64,000 bases of DNA from Chrysomallon squamiferum (taxonomy: Eukaryota; Mollusca; Gastropoda; Neomphalida; Peltospiridae): contig CM022672.1 of NCBI GenBank assembly GCA_012295275.1, forward strand, positions 1,717,443 through 1,781,442, read 5' to 3'. Within the stretch, counting starts at the first letter, position 1. Each line of letters opens with the position of its first letter. Made by a program: the position numbers and the translations under genes. The notes below the pieces were generated by a model that worked only from the letters and a program-made list of their open reading frames with translations, did not search any database and was not told the origin of the DNA. Of the stretch, positions 22,249 through 62,676 are shown one piece after another.

Positions 22249-22891
22249 AATCACTGTCTGAATGATTGACTAAAAACACCACACATCTTCACATTACCTG
22301 CTGTCAGGTTTCTAAATGGACTATCTGACAATAGTGGGTTACTCTTATTTATCTGAAGCAATGCACCTTCTCACAGACAGTGCAGTATGTACCACAGCCT
22401 TTCACAGTATTCACAGAGCACTGAGTGAACTGGGAAATAAGACAACTGGAGAACAAAGACAAACTCTCTACTCTTTACTTCCAAATTATATAATGACTTG
22501 TTTCTTGAAAATTGCATACCATGCTGACTGCTGTAATTTAGACTTTTTGTTACAGATTATATTTTGCAATAGAAGCACACAAGTTAGTATAATACAACAT
22601 TTTATCACTCTTCACAGCTAGCTGAATCTCTATAAAGAATTTTTTTTTTTTTATATCTAGCATCCTGTACAACAGTAATGTTTAATGACCTGGTTTCATC
22701 ATGCCATTGATGACTTTGTTAAACACCAGTCTCGTTCATTAAACAAAATGAAGAAGGGGTAATTGGAATGCATCTTTTGGTTTGCATCGATTTCCAATGA
22801 TCTCAAGTGATAAACAACTTTCGTTCCAATATCTGCAGCGTTCACGTCAGATTTGAGGTTCAGAATCTAAATGAGAGATCTCTAGTTGTGG

Positions 22892-23050
22892 ATCTGCAGT
22901 CAAAAGATATTATTATTAATAATTTGTAAAACCAAGACAGACAAGATAAGAGAGAGAGAGAGATAGGTTTGTGAAACACAGGTCTGGAGTTAAAAGATAT
23001 TACTTTTTAATAATCTGTGAGAATGGATAGAAAAGCTAAGAAAGAGATTT
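22892..23050. repeat. About 90 bp imperfect direct repeat
   Basis: The block starting GATCTGCAGTCAAAAGATATT (22892) recurs as GGTCTGGAGTTAAAAGATATT (22981), each followed by TTAATAAT-TGTRA and an AAGANAGAG stretch. Two diverged copies. Confidence 0.6.
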
Positions 23051-23169
23051 GGAAAGGTGGCTCTGTGATGAAAACGTACTTGCAGGATATGAGGGAATTA
23101 TATTTTTTTAGACAGTCACGAGAATGCAAATTTTAAAAACATGAATTAACTTTATCTGCACTGATGCCA

Positions 23170-23580
23170 AACTGTTTCAAAAACATTATTTGTAGATTGC
23201 CATGAAAGTAACAAATCATCACAAAACAAAAAACCAAACCCCAATCCCCTCCCAACAAAAAAAATATTAACATTATTTCATGAAATTGTTTCAAAAGCAT
23301 TATTTCTAGAATATCTCACAAATGTGGCAGCAATGTTATTTATAGACTGTTGCAAAATTAACAAAAACATCGACTTCTATACTTTTGCAAAATTGTATCA
23401 AAAACCTTTTTTGAAGATTTACATGAAAGTGAATCAAAACTGGTCTTTCTAAACTATTATAAAACCAACAAAAGTTATTTCAATAATGTGACAAAACAGA
23501 AACAAAAACCTATTTCTATACAACACGCAAACATAAACGTTGTTTGTAACAAAAATGCTATTTCTGGTGCCACAAAAAAT
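23170..23580. repeat. Decayed ~35-45 bp minisatellite
   Basis: About nine degenerate units of the form CAAAAACATTATTTCTAGA followed by an A-rich CACAAAA segment, at about 23176, 23286, 23333, 23364, 23399, 23438, 23468, 23502 and 23548. Confidence 0.6.
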
Positions 23581-23695
23581 TAAACTGATGCTATAACACA
23601 TGCAAGTACTTTAGCAATCAGCATTAGTCCTAATATAAAAAAGTAGAAATTTTCCTTTTTCATGAACCTGTTACTCAGTGATCTTCAATATCTCT

Positions 23696-23698
<3 letters not shown>

Positions 23699-23732
<34 letters not shown>
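23699..23732. repeat. T34 tract
   Basis: Homopolymer run; a second T run lies at about 23820-23843. Confidence 0.85.
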
Positions 23733-23733
<1 letters not shown>

Positions 23734-24027
23734 TAAGGGAATGTCAATTTTTATATCAGTCATTATTTAAGAAAACAAAAACTAACGACACAAAATAATC
23801 TTTATTTCTATTTTTATATTTTTTTTTTTTTTTTTTTTTTTTTCTAGTAAGTAATTATTTAAGAAAAAAACAACAAGTAATTAATGTTTATTGCACAGAA
23901 AAGCACAAATCAATCATTTAACCAACAAAAATGACAAGTTGATATTTATTTCTTCCTTCATTAGTATTCTAAAGTTTTATATATATTGTTTGGATCTGTA
24001 ATGAAAAGTGTTTAGCTTCTATCTATG

Positions 24028-24111
24028 TTTTATTTTTATTTTTATTTTTATTTTATTTTATTTTATTTTTATTTTTATTTTTATTTTTATTTTTATTTTT
24101 ATTTTTATTTC
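24028..24111. repeat. (TTTTTA)n / (TTTTA)n microsatellite
   Basis: About 80 bp of hexa- and pentanucleotide T/A repeats. Confidence 0.9.
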
Positions 24112-25304
24112 TCCCCATTGCATGAAATGTGAAAAGAAGGAAAGAAATTGTTTAAAATGGTGGTAATAAAATATGTCTTCATTCAAAGACAGAGTAGAGA
24201 AGAAACCTGCTTCTCTGTGCTAAGATACTCGTTTTGACTGACAGGAATCTTTTACATGCACTGACACAGCGAAACAACATCAGCCATTTTGTTAAACCAG
24301 AACTGGAGCACTGACTGGATTGAAAAAACTTTCACTGACAGACAAACAGTTTAAAAAAAACAACCACACAAACAACAGAAATAATTGCTACCATTCTACT
24401 GAATAACAACAAGGGAGCTTTTCTATAGGCAGGACAACACATACCAGTATTAAAAGAAACTTGTATATGTTAGTTATATTAGGAATGGCATTGAGAAGAA
24501 TCAGTCCTGAAGCCTACAAGTCCTCCGAAAAAAGAGTTCTATCATGTTTCCATGGTAATTTGACAGATTGATCTTATTACAAAATGTACACACATCAACA
24601 CATTAATAATGCATGAAACTTTAATTATTTTAGCTCTAGGATACAAATTCACAATTTTTTTTTTTATTTCTGTCAACTGTCTGGTTTTTGTAATTTAATT
24701 TCTGTGACACAGTGGCTCTTCTGTTTTCACATTCCATCATGGCTGGCCTCTGGTGCTAGCTGAAACCAGCTAAGAAATAATTAATGTGTTGACCAAATTT
24801 TACAACAATTCTGCTAAAGGCATTCTTAAAATGTCTTTCAATTACTGCTTCACAAGACTCTGCAGTGCAGAATGAAATCAAATATTTTGCCATGTGCCAA
24901 ATGAACCAAAGCTGTTGCCATGCATCAAATGAACCGAAAGGCAAAATGGTGGAGCAGGTTTTCTCTATTGATTGCCTACTTGTTCCTGGTTTTGCACTGT
25001 GGAGAACATTGTTTTTCCTTGCTCTGAAGCTAACCTGAAATAAACTGATTGATGTGGTTTTAGGCAACCCCATCCTGCTTCAACAAACACCACAGGAAAG
25101 ACATTCATTTAGTTCAGGAACCGAACTTCTTACTGCTTAAGGCAAAATAAAGAGAAAGAGAGAGAAAAAAGAAAGAAGAGAGAGAGAAAAACAGAAAAAA
25201 GAAGTCATAGGAATAGAAAAGTTAAAAAGAAGGAGAAAAATGTGAAAAATAGATTTTTTAAAAGAGTGAAAGAAAAGGATGTGAGATTTTCTCAAGTGAA
25301 TAAT

Positions 25305-25535
25305 TATTTTGGCCTAAGGCAGGAAAGAAAGTTTGGAAGAATTTAAAATTTAGTGTTAATCTGAGAAGTGTCTTTGTCCTATAATCAGATTACAGTTACA
25401 TTCTCTATGCTGGAATCAGTTTAGTGGTGTTGGCTTCGCATTCAGTTCTGCCATACTACCATTGATACACATGTCATGAATTTTGCATTAAATCAGATTG
25501 TGACACAGAGTTAGTGTTTTCGTTTAGAAGTAGAG
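25305..25535 (+). repeat. Dispersed direct repeat, copy A
   Basis: Shares GGCAGGAAAGAAAGTTTGGAA, AATCTGAGAAGTGTCTTTGTC, CATTCTCTATG and ATGTCATGAATTTT in the same order with 26477-26690. Spacing to copy B is about 1.17 kb. Confidence 0.75.
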
Positions 25536-25798
25536 GCCTGCTGTAATTTTAGTTATAAATGATAAAATGAATGCAGCAGATTTCATTACAATGCACTTGT
25601 ATTCACAGGAGGGTGAAATCTTTTCAGCAGTAATGTATTGTTCAAAAAATAATTAGTTGGATACATACACACACACACACAAACATATGTACACACACAC
25701 ATACACACTTTTCTTGACAGGATTATAAACAAAATTTTCTTTTCTACTCTGTGACTGATGTCACCAGCTATTACCATTCTTCTTTAATAATTTAAATC

Positions 25799-25803
<5 letters not shown>

Positions 25804-25838
<35 letters not shown>

Positions 25839-25855
25839 ATTATTATTATTATTCA
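25804..25855. repeat. (ATT)n microsatellite
   Basis: ATT repeat with one AAT interruption. Confidence 0.9.
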
Positions 25856-26476
25856 GTACATCAACCTAATTTCTCAATTCATACATCCTCTTTAATAATT
25901 TTTTGTTTTCATTCATTGGTCCTATGGCAAAATTTGAAAGAAAGGAGAAAACATAATAACCCAGGAAGATTGTCAATCTATTTACTAAGCTGTAAGCTTT
26001 TTGTTGTAATCACTTGATCTATTTTTTAAGCCACAATGACAAGAAAAGTATTTCCTTAAGACAAGGAAATTCCTTCAATCTTGATAGTTTTGTCCTCAAT
26101 GGCTTTAAGGATTTTAACTCAACTACAATTTTTTTTGGTGTGTTTCTTTTTATATTGTAAAATGTCATTACTGCAGTACTTAATTCCATTGGTATTTCAC
26201 ACTAAACATTTTTTTATTTTTTTTTGGAAGGAAGCATTAAGTGATCGACAGTGTGGTTTGTTTAAGAGTTTTCCATTAACAGCATCAGCAGAGAGGGGAG
26301 TTTGTGTAGTGAGGTTGTGCTGTGTTGGGTATTGTTTGATAAGTCACTGGATCAATCCTTCTTGAAGAACCCTTTGTGCTGTTTCATGTTCTAACCATTA
26401 AAGACATCAATATGTTATTTCATAACTGTGGCATTAGTACTTTTAAACTGATGTTCTCAAGTTCTGAATACTTACC

Positions 26477-26690
26477 ATGGCCAGAGGCAGGAAAGAAAGT
26501 TTGGAAGATGTTAAAATTTAATCTGAGAAGTGTCTTTGTCTCATTACAATTACATTCTCTATGTTGGAATTAGTTTAGTCATTCTATCTTTGGCAATGCC
26601 ACCAATGATGTAATTATGTCATGAATTTTACACTGAATTAGATTTTGAAATGAAACTAGTGTTCATTTTAAAAAGAGATCACAAAAAGTG
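26477..26690 (+). repeat. Dispersed direct repeat, copy B
   Basis: Partner of 25305-25535, diverged by substitutions and small deletions. The short ORF 26376-26573 crosses it and is not considered coding. Confidence 0.75.
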
Positions 26691-29600
26691 TTTTCACTGT
26701 GAATGTGTACATCCATAAAGGTGTGTGTGGTGTTTATATGTATTTGTGTGAGCAATGTGTATATTTGTTTCATATTCAATATATAAATGTGTATCTATAG
26801 GGAAACACATATATTTACACAGGCATATGTATACACACATACATGTGTATAATTACACACACAAAATAAATAGAGACACATGCTCATTCACTGACATTTG
26901 TAAATATAATTCTCAGACACACACTTTGTGCACCAGTACACTTCACATCCACATTATTCTATACATAATTCTATTAATCCTAATTCTGATCTGATATCTA
27001 TGACAACCACTGAACAGTCTCCAGGGAAAGACAAGCTTGGAAATTATCTGATGTGTACAAAATGAAATAAACACTTTAATGAGAACCATTAACTTCTTTT
27101 CATCTCTGTACACAAACTGTGAACTCTGTAAATAAATTTGTTTCTTCTTTTGTAATGTTCTTTCCTCAGTATTGTCTTTTTAATTATTTTTTTAAATTTA
27201 TATATATTACTAAGTTGTTTTCATGTCTATATGGAACTTTTGGGAATTGTAAATTTGTTTCGTCTTTTATAATGGTCTCATATCAGAGTTTTATTTCTTA
27301 TTTTATCATTGTATCTCCTCATAGTTTTTTTTTTTTTTTTTTTTTTTTAAATAATTTTTATTGTACATTGACATTTTTTTCATAGCTTTAGACAAACTGC
27401 CAAAAATTGCAAATACATTTTTTTCTTCTTTTATAATGGTCTCACCTTTGAGATTTATTTTGAAATATTTGTCATTATTATCAATATTATTAAGGCCTGT
27501 AAAAATAATACATAATAAAGTATACACTTTACTTTATTTTGTATATTTATTCATTTTTAGATTGATGACTAAATGTTATACTCTTCTATTCATCATTAAT
27601 TAATTAAATGATTAATTTATTTATAATCATTAATGTTATGATTTAGTTGTTATCATAATAATAATTATTATTATTATTTATTTGTTTTTCCTATAATATA
27701 AGTGGCCACAGAAGATAGACATTATGGCAACTAAAAATTAAAACTGTTATTAACTATCACCTTTTTTGTCATACAAAAATCTTTATGATACTGAAATCAT
27801 TTGTTGTTTTTGTTATTCTTCAGTACTGCACATAGTAATTATAGTAGTAGCAGTAGTAATAATAGTTATAGTAATGGTAGTAGTAGTATTAGTAATAATA
27901 ATAATAATAACAAATTATATCCAAACAAGGAATAATACTAACCACACAATAACTAATATCACTATTTCATTTGCAGTTCTTCTCACAACTCATTCAAACA
28001 CAACAACCTTCTGATTCTTATTTTCCCAGCACACAGTTTCCAGTTAAGGTTGCTTCTTGTAAAAAGTTAAATTTAGTTGTGGCATTATTTCAGATCAAAA
28101 TGGCTGAACTGTAGTCTGGTCATAATCCAACTCGTCTTCCTGTCTGAAGATTTCATTATGTGTGTGTGTCTGTACTAACTGAATTATTACACCTGCGCAA
28201 TTAACTGTAGACACTGGTGTGTGAAAACAAGAATATTTTTAAAATTATCTTTGCAAAGAGTTCCTGTCACTGCATTTCATTTATGTTTGATGAAATAATT
28301 ACATTCCTTGGTGTTAAAATTAATTGACCACAAAGTCAAGTTAACGGATGTAGCTTTGCAGTATTCCAGTCCTCTTCCTTTGGAATAAAATTAGGTGGAA
28401 TGTGTGTTAAAATTTCAGTGTTAAGAGTTGTTAGTTTAGGCTTTTTTTTAAATTTAGTTTAATTTTTTTTTTTTTTTTTCAGATTAGCGCATTAAACAGA
28501 GACAATTTCACAAGTGAACTAAAAACAAATATTGTGAAATTTTAGATGAATTATTCTCACCTCTAAAATGTACTAGTGATGCTGCATTGCCTGAAAACTG
28601 CCATCAAATTTCATGAATAATCTGAACTGTAAGAATAGCTAATCCTAGGCTATTCATCAAAGTGACTTGAACCACCTGAAGTATGTTTTCTGATATGATA
28701 GAACATCAGAAAGGATTACTGGATCTTATATTTTTTGAAAACAAAGCTGGCTATGCAGTGATTGTTACTAAAGACCAATATTGGGCCATGATCAAAATTT
28801 GGTATGTTCTTCAGAGCATGGAATGGTGAACCATGTTAGCCAAATTTACAGTCACCAAACAACATAACAAAATTCTGAAATTTCTGACCCATCTAATTCA
28901 TTAGCTTGAATGGCTCAAGATAGATAAGAAGGCAAATTCAGAAATAAATTCAGAAATAATGTCTGTGTAATAACCATTAATATTAAATGGTTTTGAAGTG
29001 AATATTATTAGAAAATGCATGACAGACTGCAATGTAAATTAACAATGTATTAACAGCATCATTAAACAAAACCCATACAGAAAAAAAAAAAAAAAAAAAA
29101 AACTAAAGAATCAATATTCTTAACATTTATTCTGGCTCAGTAGTTTTACATCATCCATCATATAAATCCATGGAAACAAAATTGTGGAATCAATTATTTA
29201 TAAACAGATGTTAATATGTACAATGCAAAATGTGAAACAAAAATGTTAGGTAAAATATGTGAAAAGTGTAAATTATGCATTAGGTAGATCAAACCAAAAT
29301 ATACACACAACCGTAACTGTATTTACCAGTTCATTCCAAAACATTCATTTTATTTTTAAAACTCTTGACAATTGAAATGTCTATGTACATCAAAGTACTG
29401 AGAAAACATATTATGAAATAAACAATAAAGATTTACTTATTTGTTCCTCGACTTGTGAATATTTAGTTATTTATTACTAAACTCATGAATATGTATTTAT
29501 TTACCGATTTACCATCAGATGGTCATATATATCTGTTAATTCACATGCGCAGACTGAGAAATACAGAATGTAAATTATGTGAGACTAATATTTAACTTTT

Positions 29601-29944
29601 CATTAATATTTACTAATAGTAAATTAGTTTTAAAAATTCAGATGTGTACAATATAAAATTCTCATAGTTTACATACATCTTTATAGGTTATATTATATTA
29701 AAAGCAGATTATATATAATGGTTTGTATTAAGTTCTTTTGTGTCCCTAAACATGTGAATGATTATTATTTATTATACTTATCACTTTTATTTAATTATTA
29801 CATCAAATTTTGATGGTCAATTCATAAATGGTTTTTGAAAAGCAAATTATTTCTGGGTAGTAATAGAGACACGTGATGAAATCTAAAGATACTTCATACT
29901 CTAAACAACAAGAACAGAACTCTATGGTTAAGACAAATATTTTA

Positions 29945-30590
29945 AACCACATCAGCTCTTTGATGGAAATATTACATAAACTTAGAATAACAGTGGGAAC
30001 ATAACTTTGGTTAATACAGAGTTTGTTTCCATGACAGACATATTTGAAGAATTTGCTAAATGAATCATACTGAAGTAAATTGTGAAAGTTAAAGACAAGG
30101 CTGAAGAGAAATAAGAATTCTAATGCTCACAGTAACAACAGGGATTGAAGTGTCTGGTGAACTTGGATGTTCTGCCCATGACAGCCATATTTGAAAAAAT
30201 CTCTAATGGAAGCATGGCTGCAAATTACTTGAGTACATTTTTATGTCACTGGCACGGTTGAAGAGATCCAAAAATTTCACACAACAACAGAGGCCACTGA
30301 ACTGTCTGATATAGTTAGAAGTTCTGCCCATGATAACCGTACTTGAACAAATTTCTAATAGAAGCATACTTAATTACATTTGTCATGGATGAAGAGATCC
30401 AAAACTTACAATACTGAGAATAATGGGGTGAAAACTGCAGATATTAGAAATCTGGCCACATCAAACATGCCTGAACAGATCTTTGATGGAAACATACTAA
30501 AATTTACTTGAACTTACAATGGGGAACAGAATTCTCTTGCCAAGTTAGATCTTTTGCCTCTTACAGGCATATCTCTGAATGTAATCTGAT
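29945..30590. repeat. Decayed ~150 bp tandem repeat (five units)
   Basis: Units share GTTCTGCCCATGACAGCCAT, a TTTGAA-x-A-ATCT segment and ATGGAAGCAT. The anchor lies at about 30021, 30169, 30321, 30451 and 30550. Spacing is about 150 bp between the first three and shorter in the last two. The GAAGAGATCCAAAA block repeats with the same spacing. Confidence 0.7.
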
Positions 30591-32068
30591 AAAAAGTATG
30601 CAGATAAAAAAACCTCTAACTTAATAAAATATTTACCTGTGATTTTATAGTTTTCTCTGAAGTGTGCAACACCAAGTCCTAAGTTACAACTCTTGATGAA
30701 ACAACAAAACATAATTTTATTTAAGATTCAAATTATCAGTCAGAATATTTCTTTATTTTTATATTTTGTTATATTACTTATGTTCAATGATATTTCATAC
30801 TCATGAAGAGCATTAAATGAAGTTATGTACACACTCAAACAACAAAAACTGTAGATTAATGCCAGGGAAGATGTTGAAAAACAAAGATTTAATTTAATTT
30901 ACCTCCTGAAAATTGACTGATTTGACTTGTTAAACCGTAGCAACTACAAAACTAGAAAACAAAAATATACAAATGGTTGAAAATCTTTTTTGTTACAAAA
31001 CCTCAAAAATCACAGTTATTAATGTGGATCCTTAAATCAAAGGAAAAAGGAAGTTTTGTTTATTTTAGTTTTGGATATTTAACATTTACCAAGATGTTCT
31101 TATAATTATTTTATCTGAACTGTTAAAATGTAGCCATTAACTTGCTGGGTTTTGGGGTTTTTTTTAAACGTAATTATAAAGAATTGTTAACCATTTTTAT
31201 TATTATTATTTTTTGTTTTACATCAGTGATATATGGTTAGAAAAATCTGGCCAAATATGTATTTTGTTATGACAATGTGTTTAAACACTAATCAAGAAAA
31301 TTCTAGACTTGCTGATTTCAAAGAATTTAAATTCTGGTGTTTTTACTGAACAGCGATTTGTTAAATTATTATGTATTTATATTTTACAGACAAATAAAAT
31401 AAATAAAACAATATAAAACATCAACACACAGTTCAGCCAGTATTTATTTTTAAATTATTTCTTTTTTTTTAAAATAATATTTTTTTATATAATTAAATTT
31501 GTATTGCTGTGCTGATTTGGTTTATATTTCTCTTTAGTCTTTGGTGCTGGTTTGCAAAATGAATACAGCAGTTGTAGTAGTATTTTTCTTTTGTTTATAA
31601 ACAAGAATTTAAAAACAAACAATATTCACAGTATTGGGTTACAGATTGTGAAGAGCAAATAGTGGACACAAAGATACAAATTATTCAGGTTTTTCGTATC
31701 AGGCTTTTAAAGTTGTAGGTTAATGTCTGTATACTCAGATATTTTAACTTCAGAGAATACAGCACATATGTTCCACTGGTAGAGTATTTTAAAACTGTTT
31801 GATGAGCTTGAAAATTTAAAAGATCAATCTATGTAGATTTCATTATGGAATTTCATTTGTATAAAACAGACTTTTTTAATCATTAGTTTATCAAATTTTA
31901 CCAGTCAGTTTTGAAACTGTTTATAAAAACAGTTATCTGACAATAATACATTTCTTGTATTATTGTTAAAATTTCTGAATATTGTGAATATTTAAGACAA
32001 ACAAATCAGATTTAAAAAAAAAAATAATAATAATAAAAAAATAATAATATGAAGGACAACAATAACAG

Positions 32069-32069
<1 letters not shown>

Positions 32070-32105
<36 letters not shown>
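32070..32105. repeat. (AAT)n microsatellite
   Basis: AAT repeat within a longer AAT/AAC-rich stretch (31,995-32,205). Confidence 0.85.
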
Positions 32106-32106
<1 letters not shown>

Positions 32107-34014
32107 GCATTACTATTACTAATAACAATAACAGTAGTAACAATTATAATAATACCAATAACAAAAAAGTAATAATAACTAGATGAAGAAGAAGAAGAAG
32201 AAGCATTTAAAAATGGTATCAGTTTCAGATTTTATTAGATACTTTTTACGAGCCTGAGACTAAAACACAACCTGTAGTTTTAGATCCTCTGTCAAACACT
32301 CAGGTTAACAGTCTGAGGCAAATAAAACACTGAATAATTTATTTTTCTGTTATGAATAAGAATAAAATGATTTAAAAAAAAATAATAACCTTCATCACAT
32401 TCACAATAATGAAACAGATTTGAGCATTTCATAATTCAATTGTGCAATTGTCAGTGATAATTTTGGGTTATTTTAAAAATTAATATGTTACTAAGATATT
32501 AAGTTTAAAAATTAAGACTGAAAATTCAAACATTAAGATCAAATGAAAACATTAAAACATGAAATGATATTAATTAAACAAATACGAATATTTGTACATT
32601 AATTTTGCAACTGAAAGTTTTAATATAATAAATTGAAAATATTGATATTTCAATTTAAATATTTATCAAAAACAGTAACATATATATATAGCCATTAATA
32701 TTTAAAATGAAAATAAAAATTCTGATTTGAAATGTTAGATTGCAATATTAATAAATTTCAGACTTTATATATCAATTTAGAATCTTTCATAACTTCAAAA
32801 AAATCATTGTAGGATAAATAATTGTATTTGTGTTTTATGTGTGTGCATGCATGTGTTTGTACATAAGAATACTTACACGCAGCACATGTATGTTCAAAAC
32901 AGTATTAAACCTTCTAAATTTATCTTTAAATTCTCTGTAACATCATACTGTGACATCCAGTCATATGCAATACATTCTTGTATCTTATGGGTCTGATTAA
33001 GTGTTCCTCATATTCTCAAACAGAGTGGAAATAACAAGGAATGTAAGAGAACAAAGACAACATTTAAAACACACCTTCTACTTAATGTAATTAATTTTTC
33101 CATCACACAAATCTTGTTTGGCAATTTCAACATTCAATGTTAGGATAGTCAGTGCAAACTAAATTTGGCTTTGAATTACAAAACAGGCATTTATATTTCT
33201 GACAAAGATTAAAAAAAAAATAATAATAATAATAATAAAATTTAAAAAAACAAGACATTATTAGAATTATTAGGATGCAGATTAATATGAAATTAGTCAA
33301 TTTGATATAAATGGATGGTGGCATACAGACGTGTGTGTGTGTGTGTGTGTGTGTGGATATTTTAAATATATAGTTTTTTTTTAAAACAGTGGTGTTTAAA
33401 AAGGTTTTGTTCATAACTGTCAACATTAATATCACATTATTCTATTAACTTAGATTACAGTCAGTGATATAAAATTTAAATAATTAATGTGTTTTCAGCT
33501 CTAGGAAATTATGATGATACTTCTATCAAGATGCAGCTTAACATTAAATAGACTGTTTTAAAAGTAATTACAGCAGTGTGGTTAATTACACTCTGTCTAC
33601 TTAATTATCAGAATATTTCAGATCTACTGAAATTGACAAAGTTTAGAATTCTTTTCTAACATAATAATGCCTATTTCAGTTCTATTGATCCAATGATGAT
33701 CACCCCTTATAATTCATAATAGTAAAATTTATAAATTAATGTTGTGTTTATACAGAAAGGATCTCTACATATCAGTTATAGATAGTGAAATGCTAAAGTG
33801 TTGTTTTAACTATTATTTCATTTTAAAACTGCAGGTTAAAGAAAGAAAGAAAATGTTGAAGACTGAACGCTTATTAAAGCTTTCACTGCTTATTATTCAG
33901 TAAACATTTAATAAATAAATAAATAAATGCATGTAGTTTAGTTCTTATCTGAAATATCACAAATGCATTATAAATAAGTAATATCATACACTCTACATAC
34001 CTCTAAACAATGCA

Positions 34015-34017
<3 letters not shown>

Positions 34018-34049
<32 letters not shown>
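34018..34049. repeat. (TA)n microsatellite
   Basis: Uninterrupted TA repeat. Confidence 0.9.
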
Positions 34050-34053
<4 letters not shown>

Positions 34054-35359
34054 AAAAACATTAATAATTTTCAAAAACCAAAATGTATGACTGCTTTTAA
34101 TTTGCCAACAATATGACGATTGGAAAAAATGAAATAAAATACAAGGATCAAAAACTGTTTTTCCTGATATAACAGTTTTTTAAAATATCTGCTATTATAT
34201 ACAATGAGCTCATTGACAACCCCCCACAGCTTAATACAGAACTTTGTCTTCTTGTTCTTTTCTTCAAACATTCCCACATTGGAGTTTAACAGCAAACCTC
34301 TACCAGTTCTATAATTCAACCAAAAATGATTAACAATCCTAAATGTCTCAACAACAATTTCTTTTAAAACTTTCAGTACAAATCAAAATACAATATGGTG
34401 TGATGTTATTTCATCCAGACCACCTTCCTGTCTAAAGCCACCTTCTTAACATCATCTGTCAACAAATCTAAACTCAAATGATTTATAAATGACTATTCAG
34501 TTCCATAATTTAAATTCTTAAAATTTTCAAACTGGAATACATTTTCATTTAACACATATTAACATTTAATAATTTTAACATTCTAAACTAAATCTGATCA
34601 GAATGAAACCATTTTCATTTCTAAATGAAATCTAAACTTCAAGTCCAGAGGATAATTCTGCCATTTTGAATTTGTAATTTCCACAAAAAAGACAAATCTA
34701 TCATGGCACACCTAGGTCCAGCAGTCTAATTTGTTGTGATCATTCAAGAAAAGAGAAAATGGCTGAACTGGTCTCTCTCTACCCAATCCAATTTATTTTA
34801 ATCCCATCATCCATCCATCAGCCAGTGTAATTGTTTGTAATCCATGAGTCAAATGGCCTAATCTGTGACCAGACTGTTCAGTTTGCTTAATCCTTTAAGA
34901 CTGAAGAAAACCAGTCAAACCAGAATGTGGACTTTTCATCAATTCAGTTTATTATAATAATTAAATATTTTAGATCTGTTCTAAACAAGCTGATGTCATT
35001 CTCAGTAAAATCATTTTCTGATTCAGATTCTGTTCCACTGACTTCATCATAAAAACCAGGATAAGTGATTTTGCACAAGATTCTCTCAATATTAAACTAA
35101 GACATTTGAAATTCTGAAATACTGTATTCACCATGATATGAATTTTAAAACATGGAATGAGAAGAAGGGTGATGAAAAAAAAAATTAATGAAAAAAATTA
35201 GAAGGAAAAGTAATATTAGCAGAACCACCACCTGCTGTAATAAATAACCTTCACCTCAGAGAACCCAAAACTGTCTTTAGTATTACACCCTTGAAAGAAA
35301 TTTCTCTATTATTTTTTTTTTTTGGTTTTTGTATTTAATTATTTATATGTATGTTAACT

Positions 35360-35665
35360 GCTGACAAATACATATGTAATAGAAGTACTAAAATATGTAT
35401 GTCATTTTATTTAAAGAAATATGTGTTACTACATTTAAGACATTTGTCATTGTATGTAAAGATGTGTGTGTCACAGTACATAAAGACATATGTATGTCAT
35501 ATATTAAGACATGTGTCACTGTACATAAAGTCTTATGCATATTATTGTACATAAGATCATATATGTATTATTGTACATAAAGATGTACATAAAGACATAC
35601 ATACATCATTGAACATTAAGACATGTATGTTGCAGCACTTAATGACATATGTATGTCACTGTCTA
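35360..35665. repeat. About 26-30 bp minisatellite, ~10 units
   Basis: Imperfect units of ACATAAAGACATATGTATG followed by TCACTGT. The open frames on the plus strand here are produced by the repeat. Confidence 0.75.
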
Positions 35666-35946
35666 TACATGGTTTAGACCAGCCAGTAACTTCTACTGCC
35701 AGAAAACTGACAGACACAAAACTGTATCATTAATAATAATAATAATTAAAAATCCAGAATCACTACATTTGGAAGTGTGTTAAGAAAAAAAAAAATAATA
35801 ATAATAATAATAAAAATTAAAATCTCATTTTCCTTTTAATACAAAAGTGCAGTGGTTTGTTTGGTTTGGGGTGTGGTCACCAGTCTGTAAAATGCACACA
35901 CTCGTGTTTTTGTTTTCCTGGGGTTTTTTCACTCAGATGCGAGTCA

Positions 35947-36033
35947 CACGTCAATGTACAAGAAGCTCTCTATGTCCACCCGCAGACTCTCCATGCTAAC
36001 GTTTGCTGATATGACAGTGCCAGCAGCCGAATG
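35947..36033 (-). other. Open in-frame extension after the KCNIP stop
   Basis: Directly after the KCNIP UGA (36036-36034) the same frame stays open for 29 codons to a second UGA (35946-35944). The stop is followed by C, the leakiest UGA context. The stretch is visibly richer in GC than the DNA after it. It could be a readthrough extension or just the start of the 3' UTR. Confidence 0.3.

Positions 36034-62676
<26,643 letters not shown>

Larger units (their letters stand above)
18282..35946. other. Long intergenic region between arylsulfatase 2 and KCNIP
   Basis: The genes on either side are convergent, so this stretch holds both 3' flanks. Up to about 22.1 kb it is the tail of the duplicated unit. 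Beyond that it is AT-rich DNA with microsatellites and decayed minisatellites, listed separately. I recognise no exon or RNA gene. The open frames at 22316-22621 (plus) and 24756-25073 (minus) resemble no family that I know. The KCNIP 3' UTR must begin at the right-hand end, but its extent cannot be read. Confidence 0.55.

Noticed and set aside
22316-22621. 101-codon plus-strand frame
   Set aside because: Complex sequence, but no recognised motif, no codon bias and no neighbouring exons; left as non-coding pending transcript data.
24756-25073. 105-codon minus-strand frame in higher-GC DNA
   Set aside because: No recognised domain. It includes a 28 bp internal duplication (CCAAATGAACC). It might be a transposon scrap, but nothing supports a call.
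35351-35580. Plus-strand frames with repeating KT/VC units
   Set aside because: Produced by the 26-30 bp minisatellite.
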